A model generated the notes under the pieces. The model ran no database searches, was not told the DNA's origin, and saw only the letters and a list, made by a program, of their open reading frames with translations. DNA of 64,000 nt from Oscillospiraceae bacterium (lineage in GTDB: Bacteria; Bacillota; Clostridia; Oscillospirales; Oscillospiraceae). Positions within the stretch are counted from its first letter, which is position 1. Each line of letters starts with the position of its first letter. The stretch lies in NCBI GenBank assembly GCA_902802565.1, contig CADCMP010000003.1, positions 1 to 64,000 of the forward strand, read 5' to 3'. This document shows positions 24,907 to 33,489 of the stretch, in pieces. The position numbers and the translations under genes were made by a program.

Positions 24907-27234
24907 TTATTCCTGAGGTGCTTCCTCGGCAGCTTCAACAGGCTCTGCGGCTTCCGCAGCCTCTTCAGCTACTTCTTCCACAGCTTCAGCGGCAGGTTCC
25001 TCTGCAACTTCTTCCACGGGCTCTGCGGCTTCCTCAGCAACCTCTTCAGCCACCTCTTCCACAGCTTCAGCAGCAGGTTCCTCTGCGACATCTTCCACAG
25101 GCTCTTCAGCTGCAGTATCAAAGATCACTTCGTCCTCTTCGGGAACTTCAGCCGGTTCCGGCTCGGCAAGAGCGCGGATGGAAAGAGAAATCTTCTGCTT
25201 CTCGTCATCGATTGCAGTGATCTTGGCATCCACAACCTGACCTACTTCAAGGACATCTTCCGGCTTGCCAATTCTGCGGTTTGCGATCTGAGAAATATGA
25301 ATCAAACCGTCAACACCGTCGACGACTTCTGCGAATGCACCAAAGGGCATCAGCTTCACGATTTTAACGGAAGCAACATCGCCGACCTGATAAGCATTGG
25401 TGAACACTTTCCAGGGATTTGCATCCGGATCTTTGTATCCGAGAGAGATTCTTCTCTTTTCCTTATCGAAACCGAGAACATAAACATCCACTTCATCGCC
25501 GATGTTCAGTACTTCGGAAGGCTGCTTTACGCGCTGCCAGCTGAGTTCGGAAACATGAACCATGCCGTCGATGCCGCCGATATCGACGAATGCACCGTAA
25601 GAAGTCATGCTCTTGACTCTGCCGTGATATTTCTTACCTTCTTCAATGTCGTTCCAGATTGCTTCAGCAGCAGCTTTGCGCTCGCTCTGCAGTACTCTGC
25701 GAATGGAACCGACAACACGTTTGCGGCCCTTGTTTACTTCCGTGACAATGAGACGTACGGTGGAACCGACCATTCCGCTCAGATCTGCTTCTCTGGGCTG
25801 ACCGGACTGAGATGCAGGTACGAATACCCGTGCACCCTTGACGTTAACAACGACACCGCCCTTGTTAACTTCGGTTACATTGCCTTCTACGACTTCACCG
25901 GATTCCTGAGCGGCCTCGATAACAGTCCAGCTCTTGGCGGCATCCAGACGACGTTTGGACAGGGTTACGGTTCCTTCTACGTCATTAACACGTGTAACGA
26001 TTGCTTCAATGGTATCGCCAACTTTGATAACATCGTCGATGTTGTCGCCGTTGTCGGTAAATTCAGATGTAGGAATAAATCCGGAATACTTGATGCCAAG
26101 ATCAACATTAACATCCATAGGAGTAATGGCAGCAACTACGCCAGATACCAGGTCGCCGTTGCGAATGGTCTTGAAGGACTCTTCCAGCATTTCATCGAAG
26201 GAAAGTTCCTTCTCGCCTGCAGGCTCTTCCACAACCTCTGCTGCGGGTTCTTCCACAGCCTCGGCAGCTTCTTCCACAGCTTCTTCTGCAACAGGAGCTT
26301 CCACTGCTTCCTCAGCAGCAACCACTTCTTCTTTTGCGACTTCTTCTACTGCTTCCTCTGTCATTGGGATCTGTTCAGCTTTGATCTCTTCACTCATCGT
26401 ATTTATTACCTCCTTGATTATCCACGCGGGTGCCGACGCTCCAGCTGTGATTCCGACAGTTTTGGCAGTTGTTAATGCTTCCAAATTTAATTCACTGGCA
26501 TTGGCGATAAATTGAACATTATCGCAATGCTCTTCGCAAATTTGTGACAAATGGACACTGTTTGCGCTATGCTTTCCCCCGATTACTACTATTGCATCGC
26601 ATTCCGAAGACAATTTTTTCGCTTCTTCCTGTCTTGTAAAAGTAGCATCACATATTGTATCAAAAATTTCCGAATTTGTACATATTTTTTTTAGAATATT
26701 TGTGCATTGAATAAAATTATCGTGAGTTTGTGTTGTTTGTGAAACAACGGTTATGGGCTGTGAGAAATCCACTGTTTTCTGATCGATAATTTCATTGAGC
26801 TCCTGGATATTCTGAACGACAATATGATTTCCGCACCAGCCTTCAATCGCGGATACCTCAGGATGTCCTTTGACTCCGATGATGATCACGAACCGCTGCT
26901 GTTCCGAAGCATCGGAAACGATATGGTGGATCTTTTTGACTCTTGGACAGGTGGCATCCACTACGACCCGTTCATTCTCACCCAAACGTTCATATTCCCG
27001 TTTTGAGATTCCGTGTGAACGGATCAGAACCGCGCTTCCGGCGGGAATGGCATCGATATCATGTGCTACGGCAAGTCCTTTCTCTTCTAGGCGGGACACT
27101 ACATCCGCGTTGTGGATCAGTTCGCCGTAACTGAAACAGTTTTCGTGTTCCTGAAGCAGGTTTTCCGCCATCTTAACCGAACGGCTGACCCCAAAACAGA
27201 ATCCGGCTGTTTTTGCAATTACTATTTTATCCAC
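24907..27234 (-). CDS. ispH: IspH-ribosomal protein S1 fusion
   Basis: Residues 1-279 are the iron-sulfur enzyme IspH (last MEP step, producing IPP and DMAPP), with cluster cysteines in GFCFGV, DATCPRV and ICDATFTRQ. After a Glu/Ala-rich linker (about 280-365) come four S1 RNA-binding domains as in bacterial ribosomal protein S1, then another Glu/Ala-rich tail with an imperfect 27-residue repeat. This fusion is known in Clostridia. The start is a GTG at 27234 with GGAG upstream, overlapping the cmk stop by eight bases; no in-frame ATG close by fits. A strong ribosome site at the junction (26395-26415) suggests S1 is also made alone. Confidence 0.92.
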   Translation of the reverse strand: MDKIVIAKTAGFCFGVSRSVKMAENLLQEHENCFSYGELIHNADVVSRLEEKGLAVAHDIDAIPAGSAVLIRSHGISKREYERLGENERVVVDATCPRVKKIHHIVSDASEQQRFVIIIGVKGHPEVSAIEGWCGNHIVVQNIQELNEIIDQKTVDFSQPITVVSQTTQTHDNFIQCTNILKKICTNSEIFDTICDATFTRQEEAKKLSSECDAIVVIGGKHSANSVHLSQICEEHCDNVQFIANASELNLEALTTAKTVGITAGASAPAWIIKEVINTMSEEIKAEQIPMTEEAVEEVAKEEVVAAEEAVEAPVAEEAVEEAAEAVEEPAAEVVEEPAGEKELSFDEMLEESFKTIRNGDLVSGVVAAITPMDVNVDLGIKYSGFIPTSEFTDNGDNIDDVIKVGDTIEAIVTRVNDVEGTVTLSKRRLDAAKSWTVIEAAQESGEVVEGNVTEVNKGGVVVNVKGARVFVPASQSGQPREADLSGMVGSTVRLIVTEVNKGRKRVVGSIRRVLQSERKAAAEAIWNDIEEGKKYHGRVKSMTSYGAFVDIGGIDGMVHVSELSWQRVKQPSEVLNIGDEVDVYVLGFDKEKRRISLGYKDPDANPWKVFTNAYQVGDVASVKIVKLMPFGAFAEVVDGVDGLIHISQIANRRIGKPEDVLEVGQVVDAKITAIDDEKQKISLSIRALAEPEPAEVPEEDEVIFDTAAEEPVEDVAEEPAAEAVEEVAEEVAEEAAEPVEEVAEEPAAEAVEEVAEEAAEAAEPVEAAEEAPQE
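24981..25105 (-). repeat. Imperfect tandem repeat in the S1 tail
   Basis: Two 44-base copies (24981-25024 and 25062-25105) differ at four positions and are offset by 81 bases, which is 27 codons. They encode PVEEVAEEPAAEA-type sequence. Being a multiple of three, gain or loss of a unit would keep the frame. Confidence 0.75.
26395..26415 (-). promoter_or_regulatory. Internal ribosome binding site for free S1
   Basis: AAGGAGGT (26415-26408) lies ten bases before an in-frame ATG (26397-26395) exactly where the IspH domain ends and the MSEEIKAEQ linker begins. Starting there would give a 496-residue S1 with four S1 domains. Confidence 0.65.
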
Positions 27235-27916
27235 GTGTTTTCTCCAATGCCTGTTCGATAACGCTGCAGATGATATCAATGCTTTCCTGAAGCGTATTTC
27301 CGCTGGTATCAACAAGTACAGCATCCTCTGCCGGTTTCAGCGGTGCGACAGCACGGCTGGAATCCTGTTCATCCCTCTTTTTCATATCTTCATAGATACC
27401 GGGGTATGTTACATCCATTCCCTTCTCAATCAGTTCATCGTAACGGCGTTTGGCACGGTCGTCCAGAGAGGCTGTCAGAAAGATCTTGATGTCGGCATTC
27501 GGAAGAACAACGGTACCGATATCACGGCCGTCCATGATGACGTCGTATTTTTCGGCCATATCTCTCTGCATCTGAAGCAGATGTTCCCGAACACATGGTA
27601 TTGCAGAAATCTTGGAAGCAGCCTGGGAGATCTCCGGATAACGGATTTCACCGGTAACATCATCTCCGTTCAGATACATCCTCTGCCCCTCATTTTTGGA
27701 GTGCTTCATTTCCACATGCACCGTTGGAAGAAACGCCTTCACCGCATCGGTATCAGAAATATCGATATTGTTCCGAACCGCACCGAGCCCCAGTGTACGG
27801 TACAGGGCGCCGGTATCCACATAGATATATCCGAAGTGCTCTGCTGCAGCCCTGGCAATGGTGCTTTTTCCAGCACCGGAAGGACCGTCGATGGCAATAG
27901 AAATCGTTTTACTCAT
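27227..27916 (-). CDS. cmk: Cytidylate kinase
   Basis: Phosphorylates CMP and dCMP. The 229-residue product has the P-loop DGPSGAGKST at about 9-18, the YVDTGALYR substrate segment and the MDGRDIGTVVLPNADIK block. The ATG at 27916 is preceded by AAAGG and matches the family start MSKTISIAIDGP; 29 further upstream codons overlap the flavoprotein gene and are unlikely. The cmk-ispH-S1 order mirrors the common cmk-S1 pairing of bacteria. Confidence 0.95.
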   Translation of the reverse strand: MSKTISIAIDGPSGAGKSTIARAAAEHFGYIYVDTGALYRTLGLGAVRNNIDISDTDAVKAFLPTVHVEMKHSKNEGQRMYLNGDDVTGEIRYPEISQAASKISAIPCVREHLLQMQRDMAEKYDVIMDGRDIGTVVLPNADIKIFLTASLDDRAKRRYDELIEKGMDVTYPGIYEDMKKRDEQDSSRAVAPLKPAEDAVLVDTSGNTLQESIDIICSVIEQALEKTRG

Positions 27917-27932
27917 AATCTTACCTTTCTGT

Positions 27933-29168
27933 TTATAAAGAGTTTCCTGCCAGACTGGCAGTAGACCATGCAATCTGAAGATTATACCCGCCGGTGTAAG
28001 CATCCAGATCCATCACTTCACCGGCAAAGAACAGACCGAATACCAGTTTGGATTCCATGGTTCTGGGATTGATCTCAGCAGTAGATACGCCACCAGCTGT
28101 GATTACCGCTTCATCAATGGGCCGGGGTCCGGCGATGGGGATGACAAAATGCTTCAGTTCATGAATCAGTTTCTTTCGTTCCTCTCTGGTGATTTCGTGG
28201 ACCGGTTTCCCTCCGGGAACTGCAATTCTGGAAAGGACAACCGGGATCATGGCCTTTGGAAGAAGATCTCCCAAAGCATTTCGAATGGCTTTATTCTGAT
28301 ATTTTCCGAAATCACGAAGAATACGAAGATCCAGCGTCTTCTCATCCAGTGCCGGCTTGAGATCAAGGATCACCCTGTATTCGGCGGAATCAAAATGACG
28401 CATATGCGCGCTTGCAGACAGTACAAGCGGTCCGGTAATACCGAAATGTGTAAACAGCATTTCTCCGCGTTCTTTATAAATGGTCTTATTGTCCTCAGTT
28501 GCAAAGAGTTCGACGTTCCTGAGAGAAAGACCCTGCAGTTCCTCGCAGCATCGATCGTCACTGACCAGCGGTACAAGAGACGGAAGCGGAGAAATGATGG
28601 TGTGTCCGAGATTCGCTGCAAGCCGATATCCATCCCCATCCGATCCGGTCTTGGGATAGGATTTTCCTCCGGTTGCGATCACACAGCGCTTTGCAGGAAT
28701 TCGGCGTCTGGACGTGATAACTTCAGATATGCAGCCTTCCTCGGTTGTAAGTTCCACTGCCTTCTCGTGAAGTACGGTCACTCCAAGCCTGTTCATTTCC
28801 ATCTGAAGCGCGTCCGCAATATCATTTGCATTATCCGATACCGGAAATACACGGTTTCCCCGTTCTGTTTTCAGAGGAACACCCAGTTCTTCGAAAAACT
28901 GCATCGTGTTCTCCGTTGAAAAACGTGTCAGAGCGCCGTAAAGAAAACGGCTGTGATCTGGTATATGATTCATTACGGTTCGGATATCACTGTTATTTGT
29001 TACATTGCATCTTCCCTTTCCGGTGATGCGTAACTTGCGACCGATCTTTTCATTAGGTTCCAGAACGACAACGGAAAGACCGCGTCTTGCGGCGGTTATC
29101 GCACATAAAGATCCGGCAGCTCCGCCGCCGATGATAACAGCATCAGCGAGGATAGGTTTCGTAGACAT
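27933..29168 (-). CDS. NAD(P)/FAD-dependent oxidoreductase, YhiN/HI0933 family
   Basis: A flavoprotein family of unknown substrate. The product of about 411 residues has the FAD Rossmann motif IIGGGAAGSLCA near the start and the family signature RKLRITGKGRCNVTN. The inserted domain and the C-terminal GGVSTAEINPRTMESK / FAGEVMDLDAYTGGYNLQ block are also present. GGAGG favours the second of two adjacent ATG codons (29168). It overlaps the RpiR gene by 26 bases and precedes cmk by 16. Confidence 0.92.
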   Translation of the reverse strand: MSTKPILADAVIIGGGAAGSLCAITAARRGLSVVVLEPNEKIGRKLRITGKGRCNVTNNSDIRTVMNHIPDHSRFLYGALTRFSTENTMQFFEELGVPLKTERGNRVFPVSDNANDIADALQMEMNRLGVTVLHEKAVELTTEEGCISEVITSRRRIPAKRCVIATGGKSYPKTGSDGDGYRLAANLGHTIISPLPSLVPLVSDDRCCEELQGLSLRNVELFATEDNKTIYKERGEMLFTHFGITGPLVLSASAHMRHFDSAEYRVILDLKPALDEKTLDLRILRDFGKYQNKAIRNALGDLLPKAMIPVVLSRIAVPGGKPVHEITREERKKLIHELKHFVIPIAGPRPIDEAVITAGGVSTAEINPRTMESKLVFGLFFAGEVMDLDAYTGGYNLQIAWSTASLAGNSL

Positions 29169-30006
29169 CATATTCCTCCCAGATATGCTCTAATTGCTTG
29201 AATGTCTCAAGGCTGTTGTCGGGAGAACGGGAGCCTACGGCAACGATCAGCGCGTTGATAAGGCTCATGGGTGCTACCAGAGAGTCCAGGAATGAAACCA
29301 TATCACTTTTTGCAAACAGACATATATCAGCCACATCGTAGCATGGAGAGTGTTTTCCGTCGGTGATAGCTACGGTATATGCGCCCCGGCTCTTGGAGAA
29401 AGTCATGGCATCCACAGTATGTTTGGAATACCTCGGGAAACTGATTCCGATAAACAGATCGTTCTTTCCGATCCGAATGAGCTGTTCGAATACTTCTGAA
29501 GCCATGGTATCCTGCACAACAAACACATTCTTGCGGATCAGTTTCAGATAGGATCCAAGAAATGAAGAAAGTGATGTGGAGGTACGCATTCCAACGATAT
29601 ATACATTTTCCGAACTCAGGATACGGTTTACCACAAGATCGAATTTTTCCTGATCGATCTCATTCAGAGTCGTATGAAGATTTTCCACATCGGATGAGAG
29701 AACTGATTTGAGGATCTCCCGTTCGTCGATCATCCGTTTGGCAACTTCGATCCGTTCCACACTGGTAAGGCGGTTTCGGATCATGTCCTGAATGGCCTTG
29801 CGCATTTCCGGGTATCCCTTAAACCCAAGCTCCGAGGCAAAACGGACCACAGTGGATTCACTGATTCCGACTTCATCAGCAAGTCTGCCCGCCGTCATAA
29901 AAGCTGCTTTATCATAATTGTTGATGATAAAACGGGAAATCAGCTTCTGCCCCTTGGAAAACTTCCTGTCATCGGAAAGCAGGCTCAATATATCGATATC
30001 TTTCAC
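29143..30006 (-). CDS. MurR/RpiR family transcription regulator
   Basis: The 287-residue protein has an N-terminal RpiR helix-turn-helix domain (about 1-80; ADEVGISESTVVRFASELGFKG is the recognition region) and a C-terminal SIS sugar-phosphate-binding domain (about 110-250; VYIVGMRTSTSL). Members usually control sugar or amino-sugar genes according to a bound sugar phosphate. No such genes are next to it; it leads a unit with the flavoprotein, cmk and ispH-S1, so its targets cannot be read from context. Promoter at 30039-30067. Confidence 0.9.
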   Translation of the reverse strand: MKDIDILSLLSDDRKFSKGQKLISRFIINNYDKAAFMTAGRLADEVGISESTVVRFASELGFKGYPEMRKAIQDMIRNRLTSVERIEVAKRMIDEREILKSVLSSDVENLHTTLNEIDQEKFDLVVNRILSSENVYIVGMRTSTSLSSFLGSYLKLIRKNVFVVQDTMASEVFEQLIRIGKNDLFIGISFPRYSKHTVDAMTFSKSRGAYTVAITDGKHSPCYDVADICLFAKSDMVSFLDSLVAPMSLINALIVAVGSRSPDNSLETFKQLEHIWEEYDVYETYPR

Positions 30007-30038
30007 GGTAGTCGCGACCCTTCTAAAATGATGTGTTT

Positions 30039-30067
30039 ATTATAAAAAGATACTTGCAAAACATCAA
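30039..30067 (-). promoter_or_regulatory. Promoter of the rpiR-type gene
   Basis: TTGATG, 17 bases, TATAAT on the minus strand, about 30 bases before the ATG of the regulator at 30006. Confidence 0.65.
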
Positions 30068-30075
30068 GGTAAAAT

Positions 30076-30111
30076 GCAGGATTTCTTTCATTTTGAAGAT
30101 TGAATCCCTGC
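30076..30111 (-). terminator. Probable terminator at the end of rluB
   Basis: GCAGGGATT pairs with AATCCTGC with one bulge; the loop contains the rluB stop codon, and an ATTTTACCTT tail follows on the minus strand. Confidence 0.45.
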
Positions 30112-30819
30112 TTCTCTGCGCAGTTTTTCCACTTCCTTTGGTGACAGATACCGCCATTGTCCGGTGGCCAGTCGGCCCAGTGTCAGTGAGCCTTCTCTGA
30201 TACGTTTCAGTCTGGTGACATAAAGACCGCAGTTTTCGCACATCTTACGGATCTGACGGTTGCGCCCTTCATGAATGATAACACTCAGCTGGGCACCGTT
30301 TTCATCCTGTTCTATTACACGTACTTTTGCGGGTTTTATTCTATAGTTGTCGATGGTCATGGGAAGTGACAGACGTTCGATGCTCTTGTCCAGTTTCTTT
30401 CCTCGGACCCACACATAGTATTCTTTCTCTATCTCCTTGGATGGATGCATAAGCATATTGCTGAACTGACCGTCATTAGTCAGGATCAGAAGCCCTTCGG
30501 AATTAATATCCAGTCTTCCCACCGGATAAACACGAACAGAGAGTTCCTGAAGAAGGTCTGTCACATTACGTCTTCCCTTTTCATCATTTAAGGTAACGAC
30601 ATATCCTTTTGGTTTGTTTAAAAGAATATAAGTATCCTCCGGCTTTGAGGAAAGCGTTTTACCGTCCACGCAGATAATATCTTTTTCCGGGTCAGCCCGC
30701 TGTCCTATCATGGCGATCGAACCATTGACGGTTACATTCCCCTGCTGGATCAGCTCCTCCCCGGCACGTCTGGAACAGATGCCGTAATCGGACAGTATTT
30801 TCTGAATCTTAATCTCCAT
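30088..30819 (-). CDS. rluB: Ribosomal large-subunit pseudouridine synthase B
   Basis: Makes pseudouridine in helix 89 of 23S rRNA. The 243-residue product has an N-terminal S4 RNA-binding domain (about 3-50; KILSDYGICSRRAGEELI) and an RsuA/RluB catalytic domain with GRLDINSEGLLIL (catalytic D104). GGAAGG precedes the ATG at 30819; ten further in-frame codons upstream lack a site. In Bacillus subtilis rluB lies after scpB; here a terminator separates it from the scpA-scpB-ytfJ unit. Confidence 0.94.
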   Translation of the reverse strand: MEIKIQKILSDYGICSRRAGEELIQQGNVTVNGSIAMIGQRADPEKDIICVDGKTLSSKPEDTYILLNKPKGYVVTLNDEKGRRNVTDLLQELSVRVYPVGRLDINSEGLLILTNDGQFSNMLMHPSKEIEKEYYVWVRGKKLDKSIERLSLPMTIDNYRIKPAKVRVIEQDENGAQLSVIIHEGRNRQIRKMCENCGLYVTRLKRIREGSLTLGRLATGQWRYLSPKEVEKLRREAGIQSSK

Positions 30820-30844
30820 ATTCCATTCCTTCCGGTTAAAAAAT

Positions 30845-30876
30845 CGCACTACCTATCGGATCGGAAAGGTAGTGCG
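30845..30876 (-). terminator. Terminator after ytfJ
   Basis: A 10-base-pair perfect stem (CGCACTACCT/AGGTAGTGCG) with a 12-base loop and a T6 tail on the minus strand, just past the ytfJ stop codon. Confidence 0.85.
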
Positions 30877-30886
30877 GATAAATTCT

Positions 30887-31255
30887 TTATTTTTTATTCA
30901 CGATCTTGTCGATAAGCTGATCTACTTTTTCCATCATGTCGGGTGTCATGTCTATGATGCGGTCCAATGTGTTGCTGGCAGGAGGAAGGACATTCAGCAG
31001 ACGTACATTACCGTCCTTGATGATAAGGATTCCGGTAGGTTCGATCTTGACACCATAAGCAGTTCCGCCACCGTATCCTTTTGCCTGTGCGAAATCCGCA
31101 CCGCCTCCACCGTAACCCATGGAGACGCGGGAGATGGGGATCAGTGTCATGCCATCAGGGGTGTAGATGGGTTCTCCGACAATAGTGTTGGAATCCATCA
31201 GACCTTTTATATTGTGCATTGTGTTTTCCACAAGACCTTCAAAATTTGTAGTCAC
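30887..31255 (-). CDS. ytfJ: GerW family sporulation protein YtfJ
   Basis: The GerW/YtfJ family is required for spore germination functions in Bacillus and is common in Clostridia. The 122-residue product has the family core: ENTMHNIKGLMDSNTIVGEPI, then PISRVSMGYGGGGADF and the glycine-rich GYGGGTAYGVKIEPTG. It overlaps the DUF2953 gene by four bases, the same pairing as ytfI-ytfJ in Bacillus. Its presence hints at a spore-forming ancestry, but no other sporulation gene is in the window. Confidence 0.93.
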   Translation of the reverse strand: MTTNFEGLVENTMHNIKGLMDSNTIVGEPIYTPDGMTLIPISRVSMGYGGGGADFAQAKGYGGGTAYGVKIEPTGILIIKDGNVRLLNVLPPASNTLDRIIDMTPDMMEKVDQLIDKIVNKK

Positions 31256-31914
31256 GGTATCTGCACTCCTTTCCCGGGGTCAAGGACTTCACTGAGTTTG
31301 TTCATCTTTCTGCTTCTGCGCAGGAAGCGGAACAGCACTTTCAACAGCTTTGAGATTAGTATAAACCCAATAACTAGGATCTGTCCAATACGAATAGTCA
31401 TTTTCAGTTCAAAATCAAGATAATTCTTACCAACGATAAAATCAGTGGCGGTTTTAATATCTGATTTCCGTATGACTAGATTGGGATCTGTCCAGGTTCC
31501 AAGTATACAAAGAGCATTGTTGACCTGATTGTACGTTTTAACTGTTTTATATGGATCCTCATGAGAGGATACAAACCAGAATTTAAACCGGTGGATCACG
31601 ATCTTTGAACGGAACCGATGAATGGCCTGCCCTATTGCATGAAGAACATCGGTGATATCTTCGAAGGTGATTCGATTCTTGATTGGGACACGCTCGACCT
31701 TTTTCTTCTTGGGTTCCTTCTCCTTTTTCTCCTTCGGTTTCTTTTCTTTCTTCTTTTTCTTTTTTTTCGGAAGGATAGAGATATGGAGCGGACCCAGAAC
31801 AAGTGATAATCTGGCTGCTTCGTCGGAAACATAGGATACAAAAACACCGACGCGAAGCATATTAAACAATATCAGGACTAACAGTATAAGGCTCAGAATA
31901 ATTAATGCTTTCAT
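31252..31914 (-). CDS. DUF2953 membrane protein (YtfI-like)
   Basis: The 220-residue protein has an N-terminal membrane helix (about 3-19) followed by a Lys/Glu block (about 50-75) with a run of seven lysines. The DUF2953 domain contains the conserved IHRFKFWFVSSHEDPYKT region and ends with a hydrophobic stretch (about 172-190). Function is unknown; it is the standard partner of ytfJ, so a spore-related role is likely (inference). The lysine run is coded by A-rich DNA, including eight consecutive A. Confidence 0.85.
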   Translation of the reverse strand: MKALIILSLILLVLILFNMLRVGVFVSYVSDEAARLSLVLGPLHISILPKKKKKKKEKKPKEKKEKEPKKKKVERVPIKNRITFEDITDVLHAIGQAIHRFRSKIVIHRFKFWFVSSHEDPYKTVKTYNQVNNALCILGTWTDPNLVIRKSDIKTATDFIVGKNYLDFELKMTIRIGQILVIGFILISKLLKVLFRFLRRSRKMNKLSEVLDPGKGVQIP

Positions 31915-31945
31915 ATCAAACCCTACTGATTCAAATGATTATTAC

Positions 31946-32647
31946 TTAGGATTCCGTTTCTTGTTCTTCCGTTTCTTTTTCGGCATCCGTGATTTCTTCG
32001 ATTTCAGCCTCTTCTGTCTTACCGTCTTCCTCCGATGGATCCTGAGAGGAATCATAAAGACTCAGCTGGCCTTCGATTTGCTGGCTTTCTTTAATCTGTT
32101 CAATCTGCTCCTGAAGCTTCAATACACCTTCGGAAGTGCTCACGTCAGGAAGTTCCGGCAATTCGTCGAGATTTGTGATCCCCATCGTGCGAAGGAACAG
32201 ATCCGTAGTGCCGTACAATGCCGGACGACCGGGAACATTCAGGTAACCCTGTTTATCGATCAACCCTTTGTCCATCAGAACACTGACGGTGTAGGAGCTG
32301 TCCACACCGCGGATCTGATCGACGTAGGCGCGGGTCACCGGCTGGTAGTACGCAACAATGGATAGTGTTTCCAGTGCAGGTGCGGAAAGCCGAGGAGGTT
32401 TGCGATGTTCCAGAACTTTTATGATATCAGATGCAAAATCGGGATTGGAGACCATCTGAAGTTTGTCACCGATGCGGACAATACGGATTCCGCGGTTGTT
32501 GGATTCATACATCTCTGAAAGCTTTTCGGATGCTTCCAGTATATCTGCCGGATCCACTCCGAGGATCAGTGAGATCCGGTCGATTCGAACCGTGTCTCCC
32601 GCTGCAAACAGTATGGCCTCAATTTTTTCCTGTAAATACTCGTTCAT
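31946..32647 (-). CDS. scpB: Segregation and condensation protein B
   Basis: Part of the SMC-ScpA-ScpB condensin that organises and separates chromosomes. The 233-residue product has the two winged-helix domains of ScpB with the conserved SAPALETLSIVAYYQPVTRA and VPGRPALYGTTDLFL blocks. A Glu/Asp/Thr-rich tail of about 40 residues follows and is longer than in Bacillus. It lies after scpA, its obligatory partner. Confidence 0.94.
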   Translation of the reverse strand: MNEYLQEKIEAILFAAGDTVRIDRISLILGVDPADILEASEKLSEMYESNNRGIRIVRIGDKLQMVSNPDFASDIIKVLEHRKPPRLSAPALETLSIVAYYQPVTRAYVDQIRGVDSSYTVSVLMDKGLIDKQGYLNVPGRPALYGTTDLFLRTMGITNLDELPELPDVSTSEGVLKLQEQIEQIKESQQIEGQLSLYDSSQDPSEEDGKTEEAEIEEITDAEKETEEQETES

Positions 32648-32697
32648 TCTATGTGTAACAGAAAGGTTTTCTGCTACCCTCCTTTTTTATTCTTCAC

Positions 32698-33489
32698 TCA
32701 TTCGATCTCGATCTTATCCAAGATGCTGTCGATGTTTCCTCCGATGAAGGTGAGGATGTATTCCTCATTCTCATCCTTCATGACCATCAGACTTCCCATG
32801 CTGCACAGTTCCAGTACGGAAATAAACGTCGCAACGACCTCGGATTTTGTCGTGCAGTCATGATAGAGAGTGTTCAGATTAACGTGCTTGCTGCTCTTCA
32901 GCTTCGTAATCAGTTCCTTACTCTTTTCCCGAACCCCGTACGGAGTATATTTGGGAGCAGCTTCATTGATGGACTGAATCGCCGGAGTGCTGCTTCCTCT
33001 GGTAAATATATCGAGGATTGAGGACAACAGATCGACGCTGTCATGGTGGTATTCGTACTTGCGGCTACCGATTTTGATCGGTTCAGGCTGTTTGGAAAAG
33101 TACAGCACTCCCCGATCGTATCTCTCCTTGATCGTCGGGATGATCTGCTGCAGCGTGTTCTGAACGTCTTTGGCTTTCATCTGCTCCAAAGACTGAATCA
33201 GAAGTTCAAGTTCCGTGACTTCCTTCTCTTCCGTAAGAAGCATTTTCGTTTTGATATACAGCAGATAGGCTGCCATCTGAACGAATTCGCTGGCAATCTC
33301 AAGATCCATTTTTTCCATCTGGTTAAGATATTCGGTATACTGATCCAGAATATCCGAGATCACAATATCACGGATTTCGATCTTATTCTTCTGCAGCAGC
33401 ATGAGAATCAGTGTCAGAGGACCCTCGAAATCCTGAATATCATCTTTAGTTTTCAGAATACCTTCAAGATGGTATGTAAGATCTTCCAT
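32698..33489 (-). CDS. scpA: Segregation and condensation protein A
   Basis: Kleisin subunit that bridges the SMC heads. The 263-residue protein has the N-terminal SMC-binding part with DFEGPLTLILMLLQKNKIEI and DILDQYTEYL. The AAYLLYIKTKMLL segment follows, then a charged middle and a C-terminal winged helix. Its ATG overlaps the stop codon of the upstream site-2 protease gene by one base. Confidence 0.94.
   Translation of the reverse strand: MEDLTYHLEGILKTKDDIQDFEGPLTLILMLLQKNKIEIRDIVISDILDQYTEYLNQMEKMDLEIASEFVQMAAYLLYIKTKMLLTEEKEVTELELLIQSLEQMKAKDVQNTLQQIIPTIKERYDRGVLYFSKQPEPIKIGSRKYEYHHDSVDLLSSILDIFTRGSSTPAIQSINEAAPKYTPYGVREKSKELITKLKSSKHVNLNTLYHDCTTKSEVVATFISVLELCSMGSLMVMKDENEEYILTFIGGNIDSILDKIEIE

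Noticed and set aside
24894..25220. A plus-strand open frame rich in Leu, Pro and Gln.
   Set aside because: It is the antisense reading of the Glu/Ala repeat tail of S1, not a gene.
25297..26475. A 392-codon open frame on the plus strand opposite ispH-S1.
   Set aside because: It mirrors the real coding strand, has no recognisable domain and no ribosome site; low-complexity coding on the other strand keeps it open.
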